Shown here in pieces: positions 23,129 through 35,070 of a DNA stretch of 64,000 bases (position 1 is its first letter; each line of letters starts with the position of its first letter). The notes beneath the pieces were generated by a model that did no database searches, was not told where the DNA came from, and was given only the letters and a program-made list of their open reading frames with translations. Source of the DNA: Otis tarda (lineage: Eukaryota; Chordata; Aves; Otidiformes; Otididae); contig CM048553.1 of assembly GCA_026413225.1 (NCBI GenBank), forward strand, positions 112,117,190 through 112,181,189, given 5' to 3'. The translations under genes were made by a program, and so were the position numbers.

Positions 23129-23309
23129 TCGAATTTGTTTCCCCAAGTCCAGTCTGTTTTGCCCATAACACTAATTTCAGTAATCATCTCTCCCCATCCT
23201 GATCTTGAACCTCAAGCCTTTTGTTATATTGTCTCTCATCTGTTCCCTAGAAGGGTGGGGAGAGTGAGTGAAAAATGCATAGCTTAGTCCTGAGTGGGGC
23301 TAAACAACA

Positions 23310-26300
23310 GCTTATCTATCTCTTTGGCATGGCAAAAATCTGCGTTGCTCTGTAGCGCTACATCTAGTACCACCCTCACATTTTTCTGTGTTGGCTTTTC
23401 TGGATTGTAAGATCCAGTGGGGATGAGACTCATATTCCTGTCTTTTTTATCCAGTTTCCTATCCTGCTAGTATTGACATACAGAATTGTATTTTCATAGG
23501 TGAGAGCATGAATCAAATCTACACAGCTGGGGATCAGGCCAGTAAGTAAGAATATTTATGACATCAAGAATATATTGTATTATCTATCTTAATTATATTG
23601 CCAGCAATTCATGCAGTAACTGGTCTCACCTTTGTTCTGTGATGCACAGCTTGATTATGTGTCACTGCACCAAGAGACTGTAATGGACTGAGGATACTGA
23701 CTTCACCAAGATCCTGAACATGTTGGAGAAATATAAGAAACTTGTCAAGCATCTCTATGACTGCCCGTAGAGCAAGGAAAATAAGCCAGTGTTCAAAGCT
23801 TAAATAAACTAATTTAAATCCCCATGTCCAAACTCTCATCCATACTCCGTAGGATTGCGCTGCTAGTCATTAATGATGTTGAACTGTGCACAGCATCAGA
23901 TGAGAATTATTTGATTCTCGGGCTTAAGCCTTCCAAGAGGTGGTCATGGTACATTGAGTCATCAAAAAACTCTCCTCGGTTTTAATGAAAAAATTGGCTG
24001 AGCTGTGCAATTATTTAACTTCCGTAGAGGGTTTACAGGATATATTGTACAGTGTGACTTGTAAATCATTGGACATTTCCTTCAGTTTAGTGCAATCACT
24101 GCTTAACAGTGACTTTAAATTCACAGGCTGAATATGCTTGCTTTCCTGATTCCTGCTGGCATCCTGGAATTTAAATGTGCTTCCATGAGATTATTCTGGA
24201 GACTGTAATTCACGAAATGTTGCCACTTCATGATATGCTGGAATAATCCTGAGGAAAGGAATGAGACTAGGTGCATAATGTGATTATAGACAGGTAGAAC
24301 AGGGTCACATGTAATCTGAAATAAAATAAACCAAAATACCAAACATTCTCTTAAAGCCATTTAACATATATTTTAAGTAACTATTTGCTATCACATCTCA
24401 TCTAAAACTATTAAACAAAAGAAAAAATTGAAGTAAACAAGACATTAGTTTCCTGAAATTCTTTATAAAATCCAAACAATATAGTGGTATTAATTTTACT
24501 GTCATACTCTAAATTTGGATTATTAAATTTATCAAAACTCAGAACTTCCCTACTGGCTCAGTACAGGACTCCAAAGAGTTAGGTACATATTTCTGAACAG
24601 TTTTTCAATCTGACCTAGAAACAAGACACTTTAAGCAGTGTGTGAAAGAGTCCCTATTTTCCTTAGTTACATATCACAGAGGCAAGTTGTACATAATGTA
24701 CATTTTGCAGGTATATTTTGGATCTTGGGGCTGAAAACCTTGGAAACTAAAATCTTGCATGGAGATACTGGTCAGAGATCCTTGTGGTGTGTGATTGCTG
24801 TGTTGGTTTTGGACAGGCTACTCTATAAGCAAGAGGATTGTTTGATCTCTGTCTGTTCCATTCCCTATCCACTCACTCTTAAATCAAAGTTAATTTTCAT
24901 ACTGTTTTTGATGAGATACCTACAAATTGCCTGTTGGCTTGTAGTTTTGTTGATACTCAATTGTAAAAGTCATGCAAGACTGTAGCACAACAGGTAAAAT
25001 ATTCAGCTACTTGACTTGAGACAAGTAAAGTTATTATGATGTTGGTTCACAAATTTCGTTTCTAGAAGTATTATCAGGAATAACTCAGAATGGAAAGCTA
25101 ATGGGTGAAAAGACCCACGAGTAAATAGGAATAGGAGATCTTCCACTACAAATATATCTTATTAAGATATAGCTGCTTAAATTTTCAGTTAGTATATGAA
25201 AGCTGGATATAGTCTGTTTCTAAGGCACAAACCAAAATAAATCTCTCTCCATAGCAAACCAATTCTTTACAGTCAGGTTTTTCATTTTTTTCAAATCAGT
25301 TTACAATCAGAATCACTCTTCAACATTACCTAGGAAAGCTGATGCTATGCACAGCTCTACTCCACATAACAGTCCAAACAAATTTTCATTTTGTTTTGCT
25401 AGGTAGCTGCCACAGTCTGTATACTTAGTGGAAAAAGAAACACAAATTCTTCTGATTGAATCTGACTAATCATGGCTTTAGGGTAAATACAATTTTATTG
25501 AAAGGGATATCTAGAACAATGTATATTTTGTTTTCAAAATTTCTACATCAGCATTTATACCAATGTAATTATTCAATTCAAATATGGAATAAAATTGCCC
25601 TATGATTATTTTTTTCAGTAAAGTTCCATTTCCAAGTTTTTTATTGCTAAGGAAAATGCTAAATTGAAATTCATGTTGTTGTAATAAAATTAGTAGGTAA
25701 AGATAAATATTTGGTTTAGTTTTTCTTTAATTTCTATGTAAAGTTATCATGAAGAAATTTCCTGAGGTGATCTAAGTGATCTTGTTGTAAAACATTATTT
25801 AAAACCTTATCAGCTGCCTCTACAATAATTGCCATGATGAAAAACTCCCAGGAAGCTTTCACTGAGATGCACATCAGAACATCTTAAAATTAGCCCAGCT
25901 TGTCAGCTGTTATCCACAAGAAGAGAATTCTCATTAAGCAAAATAGAATATTAGTTTTAGAGAAATAAATTGGCTTCTGACATAGAAAGCTACAGATACA
26001 TCTCAATTTATGTCAATATGGACTTTCATCAAAACATAATAAATAGCTCATGTTATTCAGAACGTTTATATCTAATATATGCTTCATATTAAGAGATCAA
26101 AGCTTCCCTTTTTGTCTTTTATATCTTTAGTTTTCCAATATCTCTGCTAGCACAGAGGTGCAGAGATATTCACATGGTTTTCCCACCCCAAGACACCGAG
26201 GAATTTAAAAGATCTCAGTGTGATTAGCCTTGCCATGTCTCTGAGTACAGATCTTTAGCACTGCTGTAAGGATTCTGTACTTTTCATGAGAACGACATCA

Positions 26301-27835
26301 GATATAGGCCTTTATTCACATGAAATCTGGAGTCCAGAGATTGAAGCTAAATGTAAAAGTAAAAAAAAAATATATGTAAAAAAGCTTTTCTTGTGTGTGT
26401 TAGGAAGAAAGCACGATGAGAAATTACAGCATATCAGACCCTTCCGCCATGGCCAAGAGACCCTAAGAAGAGGGAGAGGCATTAAGGGAACACACTAGAG
26501 CAAATGACCAAATAGACAGAGAGATCTCGTGAATGTGAACAGAGTTTTTTTTTTTTATTTCTAGCACCAAGAATTTTGTGCAGTTTAAGAAACTGTAAAA
26601 TAGTGGAAAACAATAGTAGCTAGGAGATCCAGATGAAATATTGCAGTGGAAAAAGGAAGGGTACTACTGGAAATGCTGTAAAATAGTGGTAGAGCTTCCT
26701 TATTTACCCTTGCCTGTCATTACCTGTCACTACCACTGAGATGAAGCTGAGTATATAGTCTTCTTTTTCTGAAGTACATCATTGATTTTTACTTGTTTTT
26801 TTGTTTTTTTTTTTAATATAACATACTGTTGGGGTTTTGAGTATACTGGCTCTGGTTTTTTTTCATTCAACTTATTGTTCTATGCAAGAGCAAAGCTGAA
26901 AGGCAAACTAGTGAAAAACCACATTAATTTCTTAAGCTTTTCCCTCACCAGAGACCTTCATGTCTAAGAGCTGGCTCTTCCATAACACTTTGCAGCAAGG
27001 TTCTGAAGATCTAGCAACACTGCAAAAAGCAGCAAAATGAAACTTCAGGGCAAGAGTTCCCTCTTAGGGAACCTGTGAGGATAGGAAAACCATATAGAGA
27101 ACCTTATCTCACTGATTATATTAAATTTATTTCGACTGCATCACATACGAATTTTCAACCTTACTCACAAAACTTTCTCCTCAACTTGTTTTTTTATGTG
27201 TCTAACTACAAGAAAAAACCACCCCCTTTCCTACTGCCTCCATTAGCTTGAGTCTCTTTAGAGAGCACACCTCCTTTCCCCTTTGCTCCATTCACAAACT
27301 GAACCTTATGCTTCCTTCACCTTTTTAAAGCACATCCTTGTAAATATCCAGTGAGGTAACTAATTCAGCAGACCTGAACCTAGACACACTTTCTTCACAA
27401 GCAGATTTCCTTCTAGTCCTTACCCTGAACTCTTGCCTTTTCTATATCTTGGAGGGGGAGAGTTAACCACATGTTGGTTAATCCTCTGATGGATTTTTCA
27501 CAACCTACTACATGGCTGAAATATAATATGTCTGAAGTATGAAAATCAGATTGCACGAAGGACTTTTGTCATACAAATGATGCTGGATTTAGATGACAGA
27601 TTATTTAATTTTAGAGAAGTTGCAATGTCATTAAAGCTGCCACAGGTGGGCAGATCTCTTGTGAGAGATACTGAACGTGAGCATTTTGTTCAATTGCTTT
27701 ATGGAAGACTTCTTGGCAAAATATCAGTGGCATCTTACAACAAGTGTGAAAAAATAGTATTAAACAATACCTGTAGATTTTTTAAATATTCTAGTTGAAC
27801 TGAAAATGGATAAAATGGGACTGATATGAGAACTT
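23310..27835. other. AT-rich unique sequence, no gene seen
   Basis: This is AT-rich sequence with few low-complexity runs. The largest open frame (115 codons, plus strand, 24638-24985) has no family resemblance. The part near 24000-24280 is less worn-looking and could be tested for conservation. No repeat family is recognised. Confidence 0.5.
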
Positions 27836-27854
27836 GTACTGCAGGTTGCAGTAC
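27836..27854. repeat. Short perfect inverted repeat, 8-bp arms
   Basis: GTACTGCA (27836-27843) and TGCAGTAC (27847-27854) pair perfectly around GGT. A small hairpin, possibly by chance. Confidence 0.7.
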
Positions 27855-28115
27855 CAGTACACTAGAGATAATTAGAAGCTGGGATTAAGCTTTATTCACA
27901 TAACATATCCAGGTTGCCTTTAAATTCCTTAGAGCATGTGGCATTTGGGGGTAGCCTGAATTTTGTGTGCAAACTGTCCTTTTTGAGATCCTATTGTGGT
28001 GACATTCTTCGGGTGTTGAAAGCCTCCTGGTATCCAGAAGACTGCTTTAGATAAAAACAACTTTTCTTCTGCTCAGGAGTGCCCTTCTACAGTGCGTTTT
28101 CTGATTGTCCCCACT
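27855..28115. other. Unique sequence between two hairpins, no gene seen
   Basis: About 260 bases of moderately AT-rich sequence. Nothing identifiable apart from the hairpins on either side. Confidence 0.4.
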
Positions 28116-28142
28116 CACCATGCTGTGGTTCACAGCATGGTG
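28116..28142. repeat. Perfect 12-bp inverted repeat with 3-base loop
   Basis: CACCATGCTGTG (28116-28127) and CACAGCATGGTG (28131-28142) are exact reverse complements separated by GTT. A DNA or RNA hairpin here would be stable (7 of the 12 pairs are G:C). The pairing stops abruptly at both outer ends (T opposite T), so it is too short for a microRNA precursor. It may be a binding palindrome or a cruciform-prone site. Confidence 0.85.
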
Positions 28143-31100
28143 TTGTTTGAGAGATCATGAACTGGATTCATTTCAAATGTAAAATAGAAGGTGCTTTCCA
28201 GGAGCACTCTAGCCAGAAATGGACACCCTTTACCCAAGACAAGACTGGATCTTGCCCGATGTTAAAAATAAACAAACTAAATACTTTGAATTAAGGCCGT
28301 GAGGCACCTGAAAAGGTGCTCAAATGGTGGGTACTGGACTACACATAACTCATGACAGTAAAAATGGGAAGCTTTCCCTCCTTTTCCCATTGATTCAGTT
28401 TCTGAGGTTTCATACTTACATAACAACATTTGACAAGATCAGGCCCAGAGCTTAGAACCCAGTTTATCAATACGAACTCACAAAAACCAAAATCACATGA
28501 AAATCTGTTGTCTTCACTGTAGCATGTATGGGCATCAAGCTTTGCATTAACAGACCTGACTGCTGGACTCCGTGACTGATGACAATGTGCAAACAAACGT
28601 CAGTCCTGTTATCTGTGCTCCACAGTTGTTATCTCTTCCAGGAACAGATGTGATAATAAGATGGTTGCAGATACTTTTGTTCATTCCATGTCACAGAATT
28701 AAATGTCCACTGTTTCTTAAAAGAACTTTGTATTTAATTGCAAAGGTATTATTATTGAGAATAAAATGCATGCTGAATGATCCACTGCACTTGATCAATG
28801 TAAGACTCTCACATCTGGCCGTATTTACCCTTCAGAATGATAGTACTGAAGAGTCCCTTCCGCATAGGAAGGTTATAATAGCTAATAAAACATCTTTGTC
28901 AGGTGCCAGCTTATTGTGTATTTACTTGATGTCACTTTTCTCCTACATAGACCTGTTATATTAATTAATATTGTGCCTCCATACGGTGGTAGAAGTGGGT
29001 AATTAATGCCACAGCATGTAACATTCATAGTTTGATTGCTTTCCTTTTTATTCTGGTAATGAAAAGATACCTTAGTCCTTTATTTTATAGATTTTTCTAA
29101 AAATGCCCAATGTTCTTATAAATCTTTTGGTAATGACCAGCATTTCATTTATCTGTCTTGTCATATTTTGTTGTAAAGAGTTTTTCCTTTAATTAATCTC
29201 ATCACTGTTTCCTCAGCTCCCTTTAATGTTGACTTTTCTAGGATACTTTTATTTGTATTTCAATTTTACTGATAAAGCATGATACCTTACAGCTTGAAGC
29301 CAAGGTCAAGTAGCTTGGAATGAATGAATCTAACTCTTTATGGGCAGATCTTGAAGGAAATATTGAGTGGTGAAGCCATGAAAAGGGAAATCAGGCCAAA
29401 ATTTTCAATGGGAATGACTCATTCTATAATGTACACTTCAGAATGTTCCATGATGTTGCAAACTGTCAGAGTAAGATAGTGGAAGAAAAACACTTCTTGT
29501 TGTTTCCTCTGTGTTGCTGGGATTTTAATGGGCATTTGAATTCTAACTGTCTAGTGGGAGGACATCTTTTACTCCACGAGTTCCAGCTTCCTCACTTATG
29601 AGCTTTATCATTACTCTCCACAAATGCGTAGAATCTATTTTTGTACTCCATTACCATGTATTTACAGTCTCTTTAGATAAACTTTTGATATCCATACAGA
29701 AAAAGAGATCACTATTATAAGATCTAACTAAATTAAAATACAGATGTGAGTGGCCATGTTACATAATTTCAAGTCTTTTCACACAACAATTTTAGTCAAT
29801 TTTAACTCTCTTCTCTTCTCTGCAGTTACAATTCATACATGTGAGAAGGGTAGAACACAGTATTTTTTTACAGATGAAATATTTTTTTTTTTGGCTGCAT
29901 TTCAAAGCTGGATATTTAGTTTAAGAGTTACATACTCAGGGCTCACCATCAAGGTAAGCTTTTTTTATTACATGGCTTCTAAAGTTATTTTTGTTATATA
30001 TCTAAAGATTTTAAATAAGCAGGGATGGATTAAGACTGTCAATTTACAGTTGCAGATAATTCAAGTCATTGTGCACTCCTCCAAAGAAACATGAATCCGG
30101 ATTGCCAGTACTCTTAAAGCCTAACCTATGATCAGATATCAATCTTGCCCACTCTGTCTACTTTACCTTTACAATTAATTCAGGAGTATAAAGAAGGTAT
30201 TACAAAGTACTGCTTGAACATAAGTAGAGTTGCTAAGATGAAGACAATCTTTCACTTTTTGCAATAACCTTCACATGACATTCAGAATAATGAGCATAAT
30301 CAGTCAAATATGTTTACCTCTTCTGAAATTTGAAAAAAAAACCCTCATAATCTGGAAACATCTTCTATATATTTCATGAAAAATACAAGATGTAGAACTT
30401 TAAATAATACATTTCTCACTACTCTCTATCAGAATTTAATGTCTAAAAAATCTGAAAGAGCTATTCATATTTGATCTCATTCTAATTGCAATAACTTTAA
30501 AAGTATTAATATTCAAATGCCTAATATTTTTATACAAGACATAATTATGGCATTCACTACATTAAAAGTTACTTCAAGACCTACAGACATTAACGGGACA
30601 TTATTTGATGTCAGAGGTCTTTGGACCGTTCCCTTTGGGTCTACTAGCAATCTGGATACAGAATTTCTATTGACTTTCAAAGGAATTCCATGGGAAGAAG
30701 AGTCTTTGAATTTACAAATAAAATTAGAGCCTTATTAATACTTTGCAGAGCCACAGAATAGTAGCTTTAAGCAAATGAAAAATAAAACAATATACTGTTT
30801 CACTTTCCATACAGGTACTTGTAAGCTGTGCTTGCAAGTAAATACAGCTTTGTGAAATAGAAACTGGCTACGAAGAGCCTAGTGTGTCTGCCAAAGTCTA
30901 GACACTGTCTAGGCTGTTTTTCACTCAAACTGTTTCAGAAGTCCTGAATGAAAAATATTATCTAACTGGGAAAAAAGGATCAATTAAAGGAAATAATTTT
31001 GCACACCTGTTAGCCTCTGCTCAAATGGAAAGAAGACCCATTTAAGCCGGAACAGAATGCGTTTCTGTAATGAAGATGCTGCTGCAAATTCTCCTGCTCT

Positions 31101-32218
31101 TTCAGCCATATTCAGTGGCTGAGTTACTCTTTCTGATATTTTAAACATTGTCAGAGATTTATATGTGTTTCATCAATTTTTAGAACATAGAGCATCTATC
31201 TTAATCAGAGCTCTAAGCCTTATCCCAATAAAAGTACAGAATAAATCCAAAGTTATTCCACAGGCACATTAAACAATATTAAAAAATCACTCTAAATTCC
31301 AGGTGAGTAATGCCACCTTGACTCATAATGACCAAAAAATAATTTCATCTTAAACACTGTAAGGAAAGTAAGATCCCAGGCTGCCTGGGTATAAATAGCA
31401 GGGAAGAATTAGAAGCATCTATCTTGACTACTGCAGGTGTAGACTCCTAACAGTAACATTTGCAAAGACAATGAAATACCGTTCATTTGCAGCAAGGGAT
31501 TTAGTTAGTATTTCTTATCATGATTGAAAAAGTGGTTTGTCCACTCTGGTGAACTTGTTTTACCTTTTAGAAAACTTACAAAGTGAATAATGAGGGGATT
31601 GTAAATAAACATAATTAATTTAATCCCACAGAGATGCTTTTTCTGTTACTGTGTGGGCAAGAACAGGAGGACTGAAACTGTTATTTGGGAAGCTGATGGA
31701 ATTAAATAGCTATTTCATAGCGACAGCAACATGACAAATTTCTGGTAGTATCATGTGAAAACTCAGATTCAGCTATATCTCAGTTGTATACTGCCTCTAT
31801 TAGTTTTGGCCTTGAACAGTGTATATAAATTTCCATAGTCTTCATCAATCTCACAGTCTAAAACATTCCAGTCACAATGCCCCTGTAAAATGTTTTGTTA
31901 AAAGAGTGCACTCAGTTTGGATGGATTAGTTAGGGCCAATAGTTTTGAAGAATATTTGTTCTTGCGAAAGAAATGTCCTTAATTTCCAACTCCGTTCTTA
32001 TGGGATGTTTAGTAGCTTTTTATCTCAGTTATACTAAACCATGGCTGATTTTCCCTTTCAGAAGACCTACACTGAATAAAATTAGTCAATCACTAAAAGC
32101 AGTTTTGGTGAGCTTGTATGCACTGCAGGCTCAAACCTTTTCTGTCAGTGTCATCCCAATACATTGGTTCACACACTGTTCTGAAGGTAGAGTGTTTTTT
32201 TTTTCTGTGTTTTTTTTG
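28143..32218. other. AT-rich unique sequence, no gene seen
   Basis: Strongly AT-rich. Open frames include 130 codons (28572-28964) and 73 codons (30517-30738) on the plus strand. Both lack a recognisable domain or clear splice signals. No transposon is recognised. A T run near 32194-32203 and another near 32210-32217 precede the target duplication of LTR C. Confidence 0.5.
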
Positions 32219-32223
32219 ACTAC
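32219..32223. repeat. Target-site duplication of LTR C, left copy
   Basis: ACTAC next to the TG start of LTR C, with an identical ACTAC after its CA end. Confidence 0.92.
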
Positions 32224-32351
32224 TGTTGTGGTTTTGTTAGTGAGGGGGGGGCCTAAGGTGGTAGCTTCTGTAGGAAACTGCTAGAAGTTGCTCCCCTTTG
32301 TTCAGTGGACTCGGACGGGCCTAGGGCGGACCCGCTGCTGGCCAAGGCCGA

Positions 32352-32405
32352 GCCGATTGGTAGCAGAATGTTCCATGATAACACCTCTGCGATAACGTAT
32401 TTAAG
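32352..32405 (+). promoter_or_regulatory. LTR C core promoter: worn CCAAT box and TATTTAAG
   Basis: TATTTAAG at 32398-32405 is intact. The upstream box reads CCGAT (32353-32357) where LTRs A and B have CCAAT. Spacing matches the other copies. Confidence 0.55.
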
Positions 32406-33179
32406 AAGGGGAAAACAGAAAAAAAAAAAAAAAGAGAAGAGAAGATGTGAAGAAGCTGAGTGGGGGCAGAGGCACAGAGGGGGAGGCGCAGGCCTCATGG
32501 GCCTTGCAGGCCTCACCCTCTTGGCCTCTTGCCAGGCGGCCGACTGGGCCCAGCTCGGCCCGGCCCGGCTGCAAGAAGTGGAAAGGAGATGAGAAGTGAA
32601 TAAGATGTAAAAAAGATCCTGAGAGACATCTGCCAGCCTGTTGTGAGGAACGGCTGCAGATGCCAAGGTCAGTTCAGAAGGAGGGGGAGGAGTAATGTGG
32701 CTCCTGGCCAAGATTCCCCTGCAGCCTGTGGTGTCGACCATGGTGGAGCAGGTTGTCCCCCTGCAGCCCACGGAGTCCACGGAGGAGCAGAGATCCACTT
32801 GGAGCCCGTGAAGGACCCTGTACCGAGGGAGGTGGATGCCTGAAGGCGGCTGTGGCCCGTGGAGGGCCCGCTGGGACAGCCGTTCTGGAGAGACTGTACT
32901 CCGTGGAAGAGATGACCCATGCCGGAGCAGTTCCACTAAGGACTGTGGCCTGTGGGTGGGACCCCACAACGGAGTAGGGGAGGAATGTGAGGAGTTCTTC
33001 CCCCGACCATGAAGCAGCGGCGTGAAACAACGTATGATGAACTGACTGCAACCCCCATTCCCTCTTCCCCCCTGTGCCGCTCAAGGGGGAAGGTAGTAAA
33101 GATAATGTTAAGCTTGGGAAGAGGGAGGGGTGGAGGGAGGTTATCTTGTTCTCTGTCTCATTATCCTGCTGTTTGTAGT

Positions 33180-33185
33180 AATAAA
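33180..33185 (+). promoter_or_regulatory. LTR C poly-A signal
   Basis: AATAAA in GTAGTAATAAATGAATAG, conserved with LTR A, about 182 bases before the LTR end. Confidence 0.6.
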
Positions 33186-33367
33186 TGAATAGTTTTCCCC
33201 AAGTCGAGTCTGTTTTGCCCGTGACAGTAACTTTAAGGATTTCTCCCTGTCCTTATCTCAAACCTCGAGCCGTTTTTCTTATATTTTCTCTCCCTCTTCT
33301 CTTGGAGGGTGGGGGGAGTGAGAGAGAGACTGCGTAGTCTGGTCCTGATCAGGGCTGAACTACGACA

Positions 33368-33372
33368 ACTAC
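33368..33372. repeat. Target-site duplication of LTR C, right copy
   Basis: ACTAC directly after the ACGACA end, identical to 32219-32223. Confidence 0.92.
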
Positions 33373-34604
33373 AGAAACTATTAATAATTTGAGAAAATAT
33401 TATTTATACCAAAGACAATATGGGATAAAAATGGAGCCATATAAGTACAAAATATTAATAAGAACTCACATATCCATCTCAAATATTTTTGCTATTTAAT
33501 GGCCTAAAAAGCAAGGAGGAAGAATTAAACCATCTTCTAGAAAAACACAGCATAAACCAAACACATTTTTAGTGGCTATGCAATACCCTTGCCTTCGGTC
33601 AATGGTAAATTTATCAGTCTTACACATAGGAGGAAAGCTTCACATTCGTTACAGCGAACGTTACAGTGAATGTATGTCTGATCTACAAGTTCAGCACAAT
33701 GCCAAAGAACAATAGAGAAAGTTTCACCATTTTCTCATCAAATTTTCTCTGTTTTCTGCCTCTTAAAAATCTAGAGTGACACACTGAAAGATATAGGATA
33801 GCTGAATCCAATAAACTATTCAATCTTTTTTTACTACAATACTGTGAGTGTGGGAAAAAATGCCTGAGAAATCTAATTGAAATTGTCACTCGTTTTATTG
33901 AAGAGCAAAACTTTCTGGATTTCTGCTGTCTGATAATGGCTTGCATGACTCTGTATTTGCAGTAAAGTGTGGGCTGCAGTGAAGAATTCAGATGAGGACC
34001 TGAGGAAGTACTGTAGCCAAACCTGATAAAATTTTTTTTTTAAGTATATGTTTACAATTCGCCAGGCAAAATATCTTTTGCATTTAAATGATGAAAACAG
34101 TATTTTTTCAGTTTTTTTTTGTCTTCCAAATCTTTAATTTGGTTACTCACTGAGAGGACTTCTTTAGCCTTGCTCTAACATACCCTGTGAGTGTTTCAAA
34201 GCAGCTCTCTTTTTTTGTTTGAGGTTTCTGGTATATGATGTGTTCTCTCCAACCAGTTTCAACTCTAAGACTACTTTCTCTGGCAAGGTTATGCAATGTA
34301 TTACTAGCAATTCTTAATTGCCATTAGGCTATTTTATTTCCAAGGTTACATTTATGTTTTAAAAAGGATACAGGAACTGGGAGGTTTCAGTCCTTCTACA
34401 CACTATGGAGGATGGGAAGGGGAGAAGTCCTCTCTGCATCAGTTTCCTGAAACTGGAGTCCTGATTGTAAATGCCCATGATCAGAGGGACTATGCCTGAT
34501 CTAACCATCTTATCTGGACTCAAAACCTCCTCCCTGCCTTACAGATGGCTCAAGAATCCTTAGCCTTGCACACAGCTGAAAATCCCTCTTGCTTTCAACC
34601 AAGA
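33373..34604. other. AT-rich unique sequence, no gene seen
   Basis: AT-rich to about 34360, then a more balanced stretch (34370-34600) with no recognised family. A 12-base motif CGTTACAG(C/T)GAA is repeated in tandem near 33647-33670. The right edge is the left end of the old provirus and is uncertain by several bases. Confidence 0.5.
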
Positions 34605-35052
34605 GGAACAGCAGCTAGGGTAAATTAGGCCTAGTTGAAAAGTGTTAAGATATGGACTTTAGTTAACCCCATAGGACAAAGAAGTCACACCAGAGGACCG
34701 CCTTGAGCTTAAGCAACCTGTTAATGACTAAAAGGTGCTACTGTGTCAGTCACTGTCGGAGCTGTGAAGGTGCTGAGCACCTTTGAATTTGAGCAAGAAA
34801 ATCAATAATAAAGTATTCTCTACTCAGTCAGTCCTAAAGCTGACAGTACCCAAGGCAGCTTGGGGAGAGGACCAGGGACCCCGAGCTCTTCACCAGGACT
34901 ATGCCTGGCTCAGTGGAACCACTGCTAGTTAGCACTCCTGCAGAACAAGTGAGTCATATAATTCATAAAATTACATGTACCTGTGATTAAAGTGTTTTTG
35001 TACCTGACTCCAGTTAATATTCACACTGCCATTTAGTGTTGTCAGTACCGGG
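34605..35052 (+). mobile_element. 5' LTR of the old provirus
   Basis: Homologous to 36863-37371. It has an AATAAA-like stretch (AATAATAAAG near 34804), and TGATTAAAGTGTTTTTGT near the end matches the 3' LTR closely. Its first bases (GGAACAGCAG) are a worn form of TGTGCAGCAG in the 3' LTR. The right end is approximate because it decays into the internal sequence near 35045-35055. Confidence 0.78.
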
Positions 35053-35070
35053 GTACCAATTGCATGAATC
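35051..35070 (+). other. Possible worn primer-binding site of the old provirus
   Basis: Right after the 5' LTR the sequence GGGTACCAATTGCATGAATC keeps GGTACCA and GA.TC positions of a site complementary to a leucine tRNA 3' end (TGGTACCA...), the primer typical of ERVL viruses. Roughly 13 of 20 bases agree, which is weak. The expected location is the main support. Confidence 0.3.

Larger units (their letters stand above)
22261..23309 (+). mobile_element. Solo LTR B, same ERVL-like family
   Basis: A copy of about 1.05 kb that starts TGTGTTGGGTTTGTGTAG and ends GGCTAAACAACA. It keeps the CCAAT/TATA pair, the G-rich middle with four 'CCC(A/G)TGGAGG' type motifs between about 22688 and 22880, and an AATAAA. 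Flanking bases GCTAG (22256-22260) and GCTTA (23310-23314) agree at three of five positions, so the target duplication is worn. It differs more from copies A and C than they do from each other, and it lacks part of the early middle region, so it may be an older subfamily member. Confidence 0.9.
32224..33367 (+). mobile_element. Solo LTR C, youngest-looking copy of the ERVL-like family
   Basis: An LTR of 1,144 bp from TGTTGTGG to ...CTGAACTACGACA, flanked by an exact 5-bp target-site duplication ACTAC (32219-32223 and 33368-33372). It keeps more CpG pairs than the sister copies, which in a methylated genome suggests the most recent insertion of the four. Order inside: a CCAAT-type box worn to CCGAT, TATTTAAG, an A run (about 15 bases near 32420), a GC-rich middle, and AATAAA. 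The clean edges and duplication make it the best reference for the family in this window. It is a solo LTR, and no viral gene adjoins it. Confidence 0.95.

Noticed and set aside
30517..30738. 73-codon plus-strand frame with protein-like composition
   Set aside because: No domain, no clear splice signals and no neighbouring exon; length is within what AT-rich DNA yields by chance.
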